NCBI GenBank assembly: GCA_030603665.1
Contig: JAUVXJ010000009.1
Coordinates: 118,955 to 182,954, forward strand
Length of the DNA stretch: 64,000 bases
Source: Chloroflexota bacterium
GTDB taxonomy: Bacteria; Chloroflexota; Anaerolineae; UBA7937; B3-Chlor
Reading direction: 5' to 3'
Every line of letters starts with the position of its first letter. The first letter of the stretch is position 1. The notes under the pieces were generated by a model that was not told the DNA's origin, ran no database searches, and was given only the letters and a program-made list of their open reading frames with translations. Positions 34,256-42,089 of this stretch are shown here, in pieces. Both the position numbers and the translations under genes were made by a program.

Positions 34256-35080
34256 TCAGGGAACGACCACCACTTTCTCCGCACAGCCATCGAAGAAGTA
34301 GCCCGAGCCGCCTTCTGCCACCAGCCTGACCATTTCGTCCCCGTCGTTGATGGCGATACCGCCCAGGACGGTGACTCCTCGACTGAACAGAGGGTCCGGG
34401 TACATGCTGGCCGTCGGTCCAGCCACGACTACCTCACGGGCGGAAGTGCAGAGACTCAATAGATAGTCCAGTGAATGGTGCACGATGGCCGAACCGGAGA
34501 TGACCACCACATCTGCCCTGGGCAGCAAGTCCGGCGCCTCTTCTGCTGGCCGGTACAAGGACATCTCATCGGCCTTGAGGGCCTGGGGGTTCTTCTCCAG
34601 TACCCATAGGCGGCCTACCCGCCCCTTCAGCTTCTTGATGAAGGGCACAAAGGCGCCCACCAGCGCGACCTCGTCATCAGCTCCCACCTTCGCGACGTCT
34701 AGCGCGTCCGCCCCTTTCAGGACCTGAAAATCGCCCAATCTATCCTCCATGGCGACAGCAGAGAGAGCGTTGAGGGCCGCGATGCCGACGGCGACCTTGA
34801 GGGGGCTATCGCTGCGGGCGTACTTCAGAAGATCCCACGCGCTCTCACCCGCCAATTGGCCGGAAGCAGGCATGCGGCTGGCGGAGCGAGGACAACACAC
34901 CGCCTCCGGAATCTCACGTACGGGCGTGAAAGCGACGCCGGTGTGTCCGGTGTCCAACTCGACGGCGGTGTAGAAGACTCCAATCGCCACCTTATCCGCT
35001 TTCACGTCCCGCTCACCAAGTTTGGCTTCCAGTACCTCGATCAGTTCCTCAACCAGGCCGTTGCCGTGCTCGTCGTCCAT
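34256..35080 (-). CDS. DUF364/DUF4213 (Rossmann-like) protein
   Basis: A 274-residue protein of the DUF4213-DUF364 family. The N-terminal part contains GVFYTAVELDTGHTGVAF and the typical PVREIPEAVCCPR segment; the C-terminal Rossmann-like half ends with VVAGPTASMYPDPLFSRGV and the INDGDEMVRLVAEGG segment. Relatives occur near metal uptake and molybdenum-related genes and have been proposed to handle heavy-metal chelates; no activity is established to my knowledge. ATG 35080 follows AAGGG. Last gene of the leftward ferredoxin-led cluster. Confidence 0.85.
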   Translation of the reverse strand: MDDEHGNGLVEELIEVLEAKLGERDVKADKVAIGVFYTAVELDTGHTGVAFTPVREIPEAVCCPRSASRMPASGQLAGESAWDLLKYARSDSPLKVAVGIAALNALSAVAMEDRLGDFQVLKGADALDVAKVGADDEVALVGAFVPFIKKLKGRVGRLWVLEKNPQALKADEMSLYRPAEEAPDLLPRADVVVISGSAIVHHSLDYLLSLCTSAREVVVAGPTASMYPDPLFSRGVTVLGGIAINDGDEMVRLVAEGGSGYFFDGCAEKVVVVP

Positions 35081-35179
35081 CCCGTTAACCCTTCTTGTGG
35101 TCAATGCTCATCGACCTGCACCCTCGCGGGCGCGTTCGCTTAGAGATCCCGCTGCCCTCACAGGAGGGCGCAGTCGGCT

Positions 35180-35512
35180 TCAAGACAGATAATGCCACAG
35201 CAGATCGAGCCGCCCGTGCAGGAGTAGTCGCTTGCCGGAATAGCGCATCACGTCGCGGATCTTCTCCCGGTAAACAGGTTTGTAGCAGTGGATCTCGCAG
35301 TGTTTGCACGCCGGCTTGGGATCCTGCGGGCACCGCTGCAGCCGCCGGAGCGAGTAGGACAGCAAGTCATCGCAATCAGCGCACAACTTCCCATTGGGGA
35401 TCTTGTGCTTGCCCCTGCAGTGGATGTGTACGAACTGCTCCAGGATGTGCTGGTCCTTCTGGTTTTGGTTCACAATTGCATCTTCCCCATATGTGCGGTG
35501 AGCTGCGTCCAT
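35180..35512 (-). CDS. YgbA-type (nitrous/nitric oxide-associated) protein
   Basis: A 110-residue protein matching the YgbA family (nitrous oxide-stimulated promoter family). The conserved core is a CxxC pair (LCADCDDLLSYSLRRLQRC), then KPACKHCEIHCYKP and the MRYSGKRLLLHGRLDLLWHYL tail. In E. coli, ygbA is controlled by the NO sensor NsrR and helps growth under nitrosative stress. Seven cysteines suggest metal or Fe-S binding. ATG 35512 is preferred; a TTG 11 codons upstream is possible. Its presence near a flavodiiron protein and a CRP/FNR regulator supports an NO theme. Confidence 0.82.
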   Translation of the reverse strand: MDAAHRTYGEDAIVNQNQKDQHILEQFVHIHCRGKHKIPNGKLCADCDDLLSYSLRRLQRCPQDPKPACKHCEIHCYKPVYREKIRDVMRYSGKRLLLHGRLDLLWHYLS

Positions 35513-35593
35513 GGCACGGTCTCGCGCCGCTCCCACGTGCTCCAAGCCCGCTAAAGTGCGCTGTCCATGCTTCGTGTCCTGCGAGAGCGCGGT

Positions 35594-35881
35594 TCAGCCC
35601 TTCAATTCCTCGTTTATCTCGTCGGTTTGCGTGTGCTCTTGGACAATGACCTCCACCGCGGTGATGCCCTCCACCTGAAGGGCCTTTTCTCGGATCTCCT
35701 GTCCGATATGCAGGGCAAAGGGCTTGGGACAGAAGGGGACCGTGAGGTGATACCGCACCCGAGCCTTGCTGCCCTCTACCACTACCTCGTCCACCAACTC
35801 TCGCTCCATGATCGACTTGCCGAATTCGGGGTCACGGACCTCTTTCAGTTGCTCCCATATCTCTTGCTGTTTGTCTTCCAT
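35594..35881 (-). CDS. MIP18/DUF59-family Fe-S assembly protein
   Basis: A 95-residue protein of the MIP18 (SufT/PaaD-like) family. The signature EQLKEVRDPEFGKSIMERELV is at residues 9-29, and the PFCPKPFALHIG segment carries the family's reactive cysteine. These proteins help mature Fe-S proteins. ATG 35881 has GGGAGG upstream; the open frame beyond it lacks family residues. It fits with the two ferredoxins in the same gene run. Confidence 0.88.
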   Translation of the reverse strand: MEDKQQEIWEQLKEVRDPEFGKSIMERELVDEVVVEGSKARVRYHLTVPFCPKPFALHIGQEIREKALQVEGITAVEVIVQEHTQTDEINEELKG

Positions 35882-35970
35882 GCTATCTGCCTCCCGGAGT
35901 AACAATCGGTGTGCCATCTGCCGACCACCGCGCGGTGAAGCCGCGGGCAAGATATCAGGAGATGACCAAA

Positions 35971-36399
35971 CTACCCGCCTGATTCAAGCTTCTCTCGTAC
36001 GCACGCTGAGAAGTAGTCGATCTGGTTGGCGATCTGCACCGAGGCCAAGGGCTCGATAACGATCGACATGGGCCCCAGACCGGTCATCTCCATGGTGATG
36101 TCCACCTCGGTTTCCTGTTCTTTGCCTTCGTTGAGCACGATCTGGCCTCTGCTCTGGAGATGGTCGCCCTGACCGCGCCAGCTGATCTCGCCAGTGGGAT
36201 GGGCCTCAAACTCCAGGGCGAGAGATTTGGTACTGGTGATGGTGGACATGGGGCTCTTCATCCGCCAGTGCAGTCCGTTTTCGTTCTCCGTCTCTTTCAC
36301 AAAGGACAGGCAACTTCCCACCGCCGTCGGGTCAGATAGGAACCGGTATACTTCATCCTTTGATTTCTGGATCGTAAAGCTCTGGGTGCCCTTGGCCAT
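35971..36399 (-). CDS. SRPBCC-family (CoxG-like) protein
   Basis: A 142-residue START/SRPBCC-fold protein. It opens with KGTQSFTIQKSKDEVYRFLSD, the beta strand and helix typical of the fold, and ends in a long helix (IANQIDYFSACVREKLES). CoxG-type members bind lipids or ligands and one serves CO dehydrogenase assembly. No coxLMS genes are here, so the specific role is open. It lies 19 bases downstream of the M24 gene. Confidence 0.75.
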   Translation of the reverse strand: MAKGTQSFTIQKSKDEVYRFLSDPTAVGSCLSFVKETENENGLHWRMKSPMSTITSTKSLALEFEAHPTGEISWRGQGDHLQSRGQIVLNEGKEQETEVDITMEMTGLGPMSIVIEPLASVQIANQIDYFSACVREKLESGG

Positions 36400-36417
36400 G
36401 GTCACTATTCTCCAATC

Positions 36418-37530
36418 TCAGACTACAATGATCTCGTCGCGAGGAGAGCTGGTCAGGAACACGGGGCCACTATCCTCGAGGAGTACTGTGTCCTCCACCC
36501 GTACGCCGCCGATGCCGGGGACGGCTAGGATCGGGTGCCCGAAAGCCAGTGTCATGCCAGACTCCAGGGGAACGAGCACGTCCTCTGGAAAGATGGTAGG
36601 GAAGGGCATCTCCTCGAAACTGAGCCCGATGCCGTGAAGGAAGCCCCGGATGAAGTGTTCCTCGTAGCCTCCTGTCTTGAGCACTTCCTCGGCGCTGGCC
36701 TCGATCTGATGAGTGGCCACGCCGGGCCGGGCCTTCTGTAGCGCCACGCGCTGCATCTCGCGGTACAGTCCATACAACTCCTGGGCCTCTTCAGATGGCT
36801 CTCCCACTGAGAAGGTCCGGCAGATGTCGGCGCAGTACCCCGTGTGAACGGGACCGATGTCCACGACGATCAAATCACCCTTCTCGATGTGCTTTCCAGT
36901 TGCGGTGCCGTGCAACCACAAGGACCGGTGCCCTGAGTTGACGAACATGGGGAAGGCCAGCCTGTCCGCCCCGTTCTTCCGCAAGACGTACTCCACCTCC
37001 GTGGCCACCTCCGACTCGGTCATCCCAGCGCGAATGATTTCACCGGCAGTCTGGATGCCCAAGTCGGCCAGCTCCGCCGCTCGCCTCATGCGCTCCACCT
37101 CCTCGGGCTCCTTGATGGACCGCAATGGCGCCACCAGAGGTTTGGCGTCCACGATCTCGACTGAAGGATTGGCCGTCTTGAACCTTTCCACCAGGAAGTG
37201 AGGAGTGGCGAACTCCATCTCCAGCGCCACCTTGGGCTTATCCACGCCCAATTCCTTCAAGAAACCGATGATCCCTAGCATCATCTCGTGCAACCCGCGG
37301 TAGCCGCGGACGTCTGTGATCCAGGTTTGGTTCTCCGCCTCCCCTATCTCAGGTGCGAAGACGAACAGAATCGGCTCTCCCTGGCGAGGGATCAGTACCC
37401 TAGGTTGCCTCCTCATGTCGCCGGTGAAGTAGTAGTAGTCCTCCCCACTCAAGACGAGGAAGGCGTCTACCTCCTCCTCGGCCATCCTCTCCTGGACGCG
37501 CTTGGTACGGTTCTGGAAGACCTCGTACAT
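36418..37530 (-). CDS. M24-family Xaa-Pro peptidase-like protein
   Basis: A 370-residue creatinase/aminopeptidase P-fold protein: an N-terminal creatinase-like domain (1-135) and a pita-bread catalytic domain. Metal ligands recognised are Asp in VVDIGPVH, Asp in CADICRTF, His in LHGIGL and the final Glu in GGVRVEDTV. The fifth ligand, normally Glu in a (T)xEPGIY motif, is not seen; the segment reads AFGHPILAVPG. It may thus be a weak or altered hydrolase, or work without a dinuclear site, as creatinase does. It is closely packed between the methyltransferase and SRPBCC genes. Confidence 0.85.
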   Translation of the reverse strand: MYEVFQNRTKRVQERMAEEEVDAFLVLSGEDYYYFTGDMRRQPRVLIPRQGEPILFVFAPEIGEAENQTWITDVRGYRGLHEMMLGIIGFLKELGVDKPKVALEMEFATPHFLVERFKTANPSVEIVDAKPLVAPLRSIKEPEEVERMRRAAELADLGIQTAGEIIRAGMTESEVATEVEYVLRKNGADRLAFPMFVNSGHRSLWLHGTATGKHIEKGDLIVVDIGPVHTGYCADICRTFSVGEPSEEAQELYGLYREMQRVALQKARPGVATHQIEASAEEVLKTGGYEEHFIRGFLHGIGLSFEEMPFPTIFPEDVLVPLESGMTLAFGHPILAVPGIGGVRVEDTVLLEDSGPVFLTSSPRDEIIVV

Positions 37531-37532
37531 GT

Positions 37533-38300
37533 CTACCCCTTTCTGGCCACGACGATCAGGTCCCCACTGGTATCTTTCTGATAGGGGTTCTGATCGTAGT
37601 CTCCATAGAAGTCCACGTTCGTAAGACCCGACCGATGCAGCAACCGATTCAGGTCCGCACTGAAGATCGGGCGCAGCTCCGTGGCCCCTGCTTCATAGTT
37701 CCACATCTCGCCGTCTCTGTGAAGAACCACCACGTTGAAGGTCAGTGTCTCCTGGTGGAAGTCCACGAAACGGAAGAACAGCCACTCCTCCTCGCCTCGC
37801 TGGTAGGTCTGCAGGGGCATGAACCGCTCGCGCCGGGGCCATACGCGGTCGTAGTTCAGATTCTGGATGACGATCAGCCCACCAGGAACCAGCATCGCAG
37901 CCACATCAGCGAGCGCGACAATCAGGGCTTCCTCGCTGAGGACGCTGGGCAGCGAATTGCCCAGACAGAGCAGGGCATCGAATGGTTCCTTCGCCGCCTC
38001 GCGCAGATGGCCAAAGCCGGCCTGATGAAAGACAGCAGAGGCGCCTGCCGACTCCGCATTCTGGCGCGCTTGGCGCACCATGCCCTCACTGATGTCGGTG
38101 CCCACAACCTCGTATCCTCTCTGGGCGAGGGCGATGGAATGGTGTCCCGTACCGCAGGCCACGTCCAGCACGCGTCGCGCTCCACGGCTGGCCAGATGGC
38201 TTTCCAGCAAAGGCATCTCTCGAGCCAACCGCTGCTCCCAGTTCACGAAGCGGTCGTAGTTAGCGCTGAGCGTGTCCCAGAGATCGGTATTGCTCATCAT
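37533..38300 (-). CDS. Class I SAM-dependent methyltransferase
   Basis: A 255-residue methyltransferase. Motif I is VLDVACGTGHHSIALA at about 44-59, followed by an acidic residue binding the ribose (VVGTDIS) and a DALLCLGNSLPSVL motif IV region. The tail is unlike rRNA or ubiquinone enzymes, and the substrate is unknown; some glycine/sarcosine methyltransferases share this layout. The start overlaps the stop of the zinc-ribbon gene (ATGATGA), so the two are coupled. Confidence 0.85.
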   Translation of the reverse strand: MMSNTDLWDTLSANYDRFVNWEQRLAREMPLLESHLASRGARRVLDVACGTGHHSIALAQRGYEVVGTDISEGMVRQARQNAESAGASAVFHQAGFGHLREAAKEPFDALLCLGNSLPSVLSEEALIVALADVAAMLVPGGLIVIQNLNYDRVWPRRERFMPLQTYQRGEEEWLFFRFVDFHQETLTFNVVVLHRDGEMWNYEAGATELRPIFSADLNRLLHRSGLTNVDFYGDYDQNPYQKDTSGDLIVVARKG

Positions 38301-38554
38301 TCGTTCTCTTGCGCCGGCTCCTCGCCCTTCAAGCGCTGGAACTTCTCCGTGCCGACGCACTCTTCAGCGAAGGAACACCAGTCTATGCAGGTCGGCCCCT
38401 GGTCCCGGCTGACGCGCGTTCCGCAACGACCACAACTGGCAGAGAGTTCGTCAGACCAGATCTCCACTTCGGCGCCGCATTTCGTGCATTGAATGTCCTC
38501 GGGCTGTGCTTCTCGGATGCTGACCGCTCCAGGGCACCCACTGAATATGGACAT
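38297..38554 (-). CDS. Small zinc-ribbon protein
   Basis: An 85-residue protein with a zinc ribbon: CTKCGAEVEIWSDE (CxxC) and SCGRCG (CxxC) at about 23-44, then two more cysteines in CIDWCSFAEEC. The start ATG 38554 (MSIFSGCPGA) follows a GGAGGAG site; an in-frame extension upstream overlaps the ferredoxin gene and is unlikely. It lies between a ferredoxin and a methyltransferase; function unknown. Confidence 0.72.
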   Translation of the reverse strand: MSIFSGCPGAVSIREAQPEDIQCTKCGAEVEIWSDELSASCGRCGTRVSRDQGPTCIDWCSFAEECVGTEKFQRLKGEEPAQENE

Positions 38555-38568
38555 CTTCTCCTCCTTGT

Positions 38569-38946
38569 CTAGCCGTGAATCAGAGCGGGCAGGCACCTGG
38601 TGCAGACCCACAGGCTTTGCCCGTGGCGGCGGCAGGGGAGCAACGTGCTTTCCTGCTCTGAGCCACCGCACTGGAAGCAGCTCTGAACCATATAGTTCTG
38701 CCCCTGCTCATGCTGTCGTTCTTCGACGGCGGTTTCGTTGAAGGCCACCGTCTCTCGTTGTTCGATAGTGAGTGCTCCGGCGGGACACACACCCAAACAG
38801 AATCCCGCGCCGTCGCATAGTTCCTCGTTCAACACCCGGGCCTTGCCGTCAACAAGTTCTATAGCACCCTCGGCGCAAGGGATCACACACAGTCCGCATC
38901 CGTTGCACAATTCCTCATCTATACTGACCATCTGACGCATTTCCAT
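38569..38946 (-). CDS. Two-cluster ferredoxin-like protein with C-terminal Cys motif
   Basis: A 125-residue iron-sulfur protein. The first cluster motif is complete (CNGCGLCVIPC). The second, CDGAGFCLGVCP, lacks one Cys of the usual CxxCxxC, a variant seen in related ferredoxins. A C-terminal CFQCGG and LPCRRH...CTRC segment could bind zinc or another cluster. It probably accepts low-potential electrons. It is 15 bases after the small ferredoxin gene and part of the same run. Confidence 0.85.
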   Translation of the reverse strand: MEMRQMVSIDEELCNGCGLCVIPCAEGAIELVDGKARVLNEELCDGAGFCLGVCPAGALTIEQRETVAFNETAVEERQHEQGQNYMVQSCFQCGGSEQESTLLPCRRHGQSLWVCTRCLPALIHG

Positions 38947-38961
38947 GTTGCCCTCCGATTG

Positions 38962-39183
38962 TTATGTTCCGTCCGCAAATGTGATCTCGAAACTCCGTGA
39001 GATCGCCCCTACTGGGCACATCTCCTCGCAGTCGCCACAATACCAGCAATCCTCGGGATGTATGATAATCGCGCGTTCCTCCCGCAGAGCGAGTGACTCC
39101 GCCGGGCACACGGCCACGCAGTCACCGCATCCCGTACATAAGTCGTCGTCTATCGATGGTGTGCTTGGATCCACTGCGTCCAT
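38962..39183 (-). CDS. 2[4Fe-4S] ferredoxin
   Basis: A 73-residue ferredoxin with two complete cluster motifs, CTGCGDCVAVCP and CWYCGDCEEMCP. The second is typical of small ferredoxins tied to sulfite/APS-type or flavoprotein partners. ATG 39183 follows GAGGAG at good distance; ATG 39195 would add four residues. It leads a tight leftward gene run (ferredoxins, zinc ribbon, methyltransferase, M24, SRPBCC, MIP18, YgbA, DUF364). Confidence 0.88.
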   Translation of the reverse strand: MDAVDPSTPSIDDDLCTGCGDCVAVCPAESLALREERAIIIHPEDCWYCGDCEEMCPVGAISRSFEITFADGT

Positions 39184-39227
39184 CTCGCTCCTCATAATAG
39201 AAATCGGTCAGCCTTGTAGCACCTTCA

Positions 39228-39270
39228 TTGTACGACAAAGCTGACCGCGTGTCTGTGACAAAAGTCTCAC
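39228..39270 (-). promoter_or_regulatory. Possible CRP/FNR-family operator upstream of the ferredoxin gene
   Basis: Two imperfect palindromes lie 45-90 bases before the ferredoxin ATG: TTGTACGACAA (39228-39238) and GTGA-8-TCAC (about 39255-39270). Neither equals the FNR (TTGAT-4-ATCAA) or CRP (TGTGA-6-TCACA) consensus. The CRP/FNR-family gene directly upstream makes them worth noting. Confidence 0.25.
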
Positions 39271-39283
39271 CTTGTGATGATAG

Positions 39284-39964
39284 CTAGATCATCGCCTCTT
39301 TCTCCAAACCCTCCCGGTCCAGCACCACGATCCGGTGCCGGTCGAAGCGGATCAGTCCATCATTTTCGAACGTGCGGAGGACTCTTCCCACCATCTCACG
39401 CACCGTGCCCAGTTGGGCCGCCATCTCCTGCTGGGTGATGCGCCGCGAACCCTCGCTCGAGGACTGCGCCTGAGCCAGCAGCAGCTTGGCCAGACGGGCG
39501 CTGACAGTGCGCAGCGACAAATCCTCCACCAGCGAGAGAAGATGGCGGGAGCTGGACGCCAGGTTCTCGATGATGGCCGCAGCCAGGGCTGGATGTTTGC
39601 CCACGAGGTCCAACATCGCGCTACAGTCCACCACCCACACTGTCGTGTCCAGCGCGGCCATGGCGCTCACCGGGTTGGACCCCCTGTCGAACACAGCGAC
39701 CTCGTTGAAGAACTCTCCCGTACCCAGCAGCCTGACGATCTGCTCTCTGCCCTCCACCGATAGCTTATACAGCTTGATGCGACCTTTCTGGATGACGTGG
39801 AGGCCCGCACAAGGGTCTCCCTCCAGAAAGATCACTTCGCCCCTGGAGTATCGCCGTCTGGTAGCCTTGCCGGCCACGGCCTCCATGGCGGCCGCGTCGA
39901 GGTGGGCGAAGTAGGGCACCGAGCGCATCACCTCGAGGGCAGTATGTGGTCGCTTGGCACTCAA
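39284..39964 (-). CDS. CRP/FNR-family transcription regulator
   Basis: A 226-residue regulator with an N-terminal cyclic-nucleotide-binding-like barrel (about 15-130; GEVIFLEGDPCAGLHVIQKG) and a C-terminal winged helix (ITQQEMAAQLGTVREMVGRVLRTF at about 176-199). It has no N-terminal Cys cluster, so it is not an oxygen-sensing [4Fe-4S] FNR. A heme- or NO-sensing DNR/NnrR-like role is possible given the neighbours, but no heme ligand can be assigned. It follows the PGI/PMI gene by 31 bases and may be in its operon; the ferredoxin run starts 100 bases downstream. Confidence 0.9.
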   Translation of the reverse strand: MSAKRPHTALEVMRSVPYFAHLDAAAMEAVAGKATRRRYSRGEVIFLEGDPCAGLHVIQKGRIKLYKLSVEGREQIVRLLGTGEFFNEVAVFDRGSNPVSAMAALDTTVWVVDCSAMLDLVGKHPALAAAIIENLASSSRHLLSLVEDLSLRTVSARLAKLLLAQAQSSSEGSRRITQQEMAAQLGTVREMVGRVLRTFENDGLIRFDRHRIVVLDREGLEKEAMI

Positions 39965-39995
39965 AGGGTTACCTCCACCAACACCGAGGGGCGGC

Positions 39996-41066
39996 TCACG
40001 GGATCTCCGCGAGCCTTCGCTTGAGGTATGATATGGCCCTCACAGGGGTAGGATCGACGCCGTTGAGGGCAGCCAGGTAGTAGCTCACGAAGTCGCCGAA
40101 ATGGATCGCCCAGAGTACCTGGGAGAGGGGGCTCGCGCCCCGAATGTGGATCGCCTCATGGGCGATGCCGTGCTGATCGAGGATCTCGCCGGTCACCTCC
40201 AGGCGCACTCGGTGGCGAGCTTGGTAGAGGTCTGATGATAGCATTAACACGTGGATCTCCGGTGCTAGACTCCCTGGAAACTCATATCCCGACACAGCGT
40301 TGTGGTTCAACTCTGGCAGCACCTCCCAGAACGCCCAGTTCTTGCTGTTCTCGTTCAGCTGACACTTCCAGCGTCGGGCGACTTCGGAGAGGGGACCGGC
40401 CCCGTAAATCACCGGCAGCTTCCCTTGCAGCCGTCGAGCGAGCTGCTTGGCAGGGTTGTCTGCTTCCGGAACCTGTAGCCCGGTCTCCGAACCGAGGCGC
40501 TCGAGAGAGATGATGCCGTCTTCTAGTTGCGCCGACTTGTCGGAGACGTAGCCGAGTTCCTGGATGACCGAGAGCAGGGTCACGAAAGAGTAGCCCAGGG
40601 CGGCACGAGGTTGAGATTCATAGTCGAAGGTGATCAGAGGCAGAGCCTCCCTCTGGCAGAGATCTGCCAGTTCTCCACCAGTGGTGATGGCCATCGGCCT
40701 GGCGCCGCGATGCAGTGCTTGCCTGAACGCAGATAGCGTCTCCTCGGTGTTGCCGGAATAGCTGGAAGCGACAACCAGGGTCTGAGCGCTGACAAAGGCC
40801 GGCAGGTCATAGTCCCTGTTGACGAAGATCGGCACGGAGCATTCGTCCCGCACAAGAGTGGACACCAGGTCGCCGCTGATGGCCGAACCGCCGAGTCCCA
40901 GGATCACGATGCCCTCGGCGTTACGGTAGTCGTCAGGTAGGGAGCACTCCTTGACCAGGCTCCTGGCTTCTCTGCACTGCATAGGTAGTTCAGAGATGCG
41001 TCTGCCCATCTCCTCGGTGTCAATGCTCTCCAGGAAACCGATGTCGTCCAGGTCGACTGTGCTCAT
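39996..41066 (-). CDS. Bifunctional phosphoglucose/phosphomannose isomerase
   Basis: A 356-residue SIS-domain isomerase of the archaeal/Chloroflexota type. The first SIS domain holds GLGGSAISGDLV and SSYSGNTEETLSA; the second contains YGAGPLSEVARRWKCQLNEN and the conserved ELNHNAVSGYE, with the catalytic Glu and His. It interconverts glucose 6-phosphate and fructose 6-phosphate and acts on mannose 6-phosphate. Its start overlaps the rsmI stop (ATGA), so the two are coupled. Confidence 0.92.
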   Translation of the reverse strand: MSTVDLDDIGFLESIDTEEMGRRISELPMQCREARSLVKECSLPDDYRNAEGIVILGLGGSAISGDLVSTLVRDECSVPIFVNRDYDLPAFVSAQTLVVASSYSGNTEETLSAFRQALHRGARPMAITTGGELADLCQREALPLITFDYESQPRAALGYSFVTLLSVIQELGYVSDKSAQLEDGIISLERLGSETGLQVPEADNPAKQLARRLQGKLPVIYGAGPLSEVARRWKCQLNENSKNWAFWEVLPELNHNAVSGYEFPGSLAPEIHVLMLSSDLYQARHRVRLEVTGEILDQHGIAHEAIHIRGASPLSQVLWAIHFGDFVSYYLAALNGVDPTPVRAISYLKRRLAEIP

Positions 41067-41884
41067 TCGTCCTCCATGGATAGCCAGATACTGTACACCT
41101 CGGCCCTGGGTCGGCGGCTCATCTTCGCTACTTCCTTTGCAGCTTCGGATCCAGAGAGGTCCTCTTTCTGGAGTCGCCTGAGAGCGCGCTCCACTCTGTC
41201 CTGGTCCCAGCTTGACGCCTCGGCTCCCTGGATGACCAGGGTTACTTCGCCTCGCGGTGGGTTACTCTCGAAGTGTCGGATAACCTCGTCAGTGGTGCCG
41301 CGCACTACTTCCTCGTGCATCTTGGTGAGTTCCCGCGTGACCGCCAGCGTCCGTTCGCCCAAGGTCTCCTCAATGTCCTTCAGAGTGCGGAGCAGGCGGT
41401 GAGGGGCCTCGAAGGCCACGAGGGTGCGAGTCTCGCCCACAAAGGTTGAGAGCAGGCGGGTTCGCTTCCCCCGCTTGCGCGGCAGGAAACCCAGATACAG
41501 GAAGCTGTCGGTAGGCAAGCCAGAAACGACAAGGGCGGCAACGAGGGCGGAGGGGCCGGGGATTGGCACCACGGTACAGCCGTTCTCAATGGCGGCTTTG
41601 ATCAATTCATACCCCGGATCCGAGATGCCCGGCATGCCAGCCCTGGAGATCAGGGCTACGTCGCGTTCCTGCAGGGTCTCGAGCATGTATGCCAGCTTGG
41701 CCAACTTATTCTGCTCCCAGTAGCTGGTGACAGGCGTCTTGACGTCGTAGTGGGAAAGGAGCTTGCGAGCGGCCCTGGTATCTTCTGCGGCGATGAGGTC
41801 AACCTGACCCAGGATACGCAAGGCGCGCAGGGTTATGTCCTCCAAGTTTCCTATGGGCGTGCCAACCACGTAGAGCGTGCCCAC
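41063..41884 (-). CDS. rsmI: 16S rRNA 2'-O-methyltransferase RsmI (C1402)
   Basis: A 273-residue tetrapyrrole-methylase-fold enzyme that methylates the ribose of C1402 in 16S rRNA. It has TLYVVGTPIGNLEDITLRAL at the start, AAEDTRAARKLLSHY near 30, SRAGMPGISDPGYEL near 80 and VPIPGPSALVAAL near 105, all RsmI hallmarks. The GTG at 41884 has GGAGG nine bases upstream; the long in-frame extension upstream is not family-like and crosses the lon promoter. First gene of the rsmI-PGI/PMI(-crp) operon. Confidence 0.92.
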   Translation of the reverse strand: MGTLYVVGTPIGNLEDITLRALRILGQVDLIAAEDTRAARKLLSHYDVKTPVTSYWEQNKLAKLAYMLETLQERDVALISRAGMPGISDPGYELIKAAIENGCTVVPIPGPSALVAALVVSGLPTDSFLYLGFLPRKRGKRTRLLSTFVGETRTLVAFEAPHRLLRTLKDIEETLGERTLAVTRELTKMHEEVVRGTTDEVIRHFESNPPRGEVTLVIQGAEASSWDQDRVERALRRLQKEDLSGSEAAKEVAKMSRRPRAEVYSIWLSMEDE

Positions 41885-42024
41885 CAGTCGTCGCCTCCGG
41901 CCACAAGCATACGTGAGGGTCAAGGTTTTGTCAAGGGCTTGAGGAGTATCCAAGCGGTGTCGAGCCCAGGCTTCCGGCCGCAACTGGGCGTGTAGGCGGG
42001 CGGGCCAGGTGACCACGGAACTGC

Positions 42025-42053
42025 TTGAAATACGGGAAACCATGGTGTAGTAT
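42025..42053 (+). promoter_or_regulatory. Promoter for lon
   Basis: TTGAAA (42025-42030), 17 bases, TAGTAT (42048-42053). The start would be near 42060, 30 bases before the ATG. No CIRCE or HspR-type repeat is evident. Confidence 0.6.
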
Positions 42054-42089
42054 GTATTAGGGCTGAACACTGCCCTCGGAGGCATTGGT

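Noticed and set aside
39255..39270. A classical CRP site upstream of the ferredoxin gene
   Set aside because: The half-sites are separated by eight bases instead of six, so it is kept only as a weak candidate operator.
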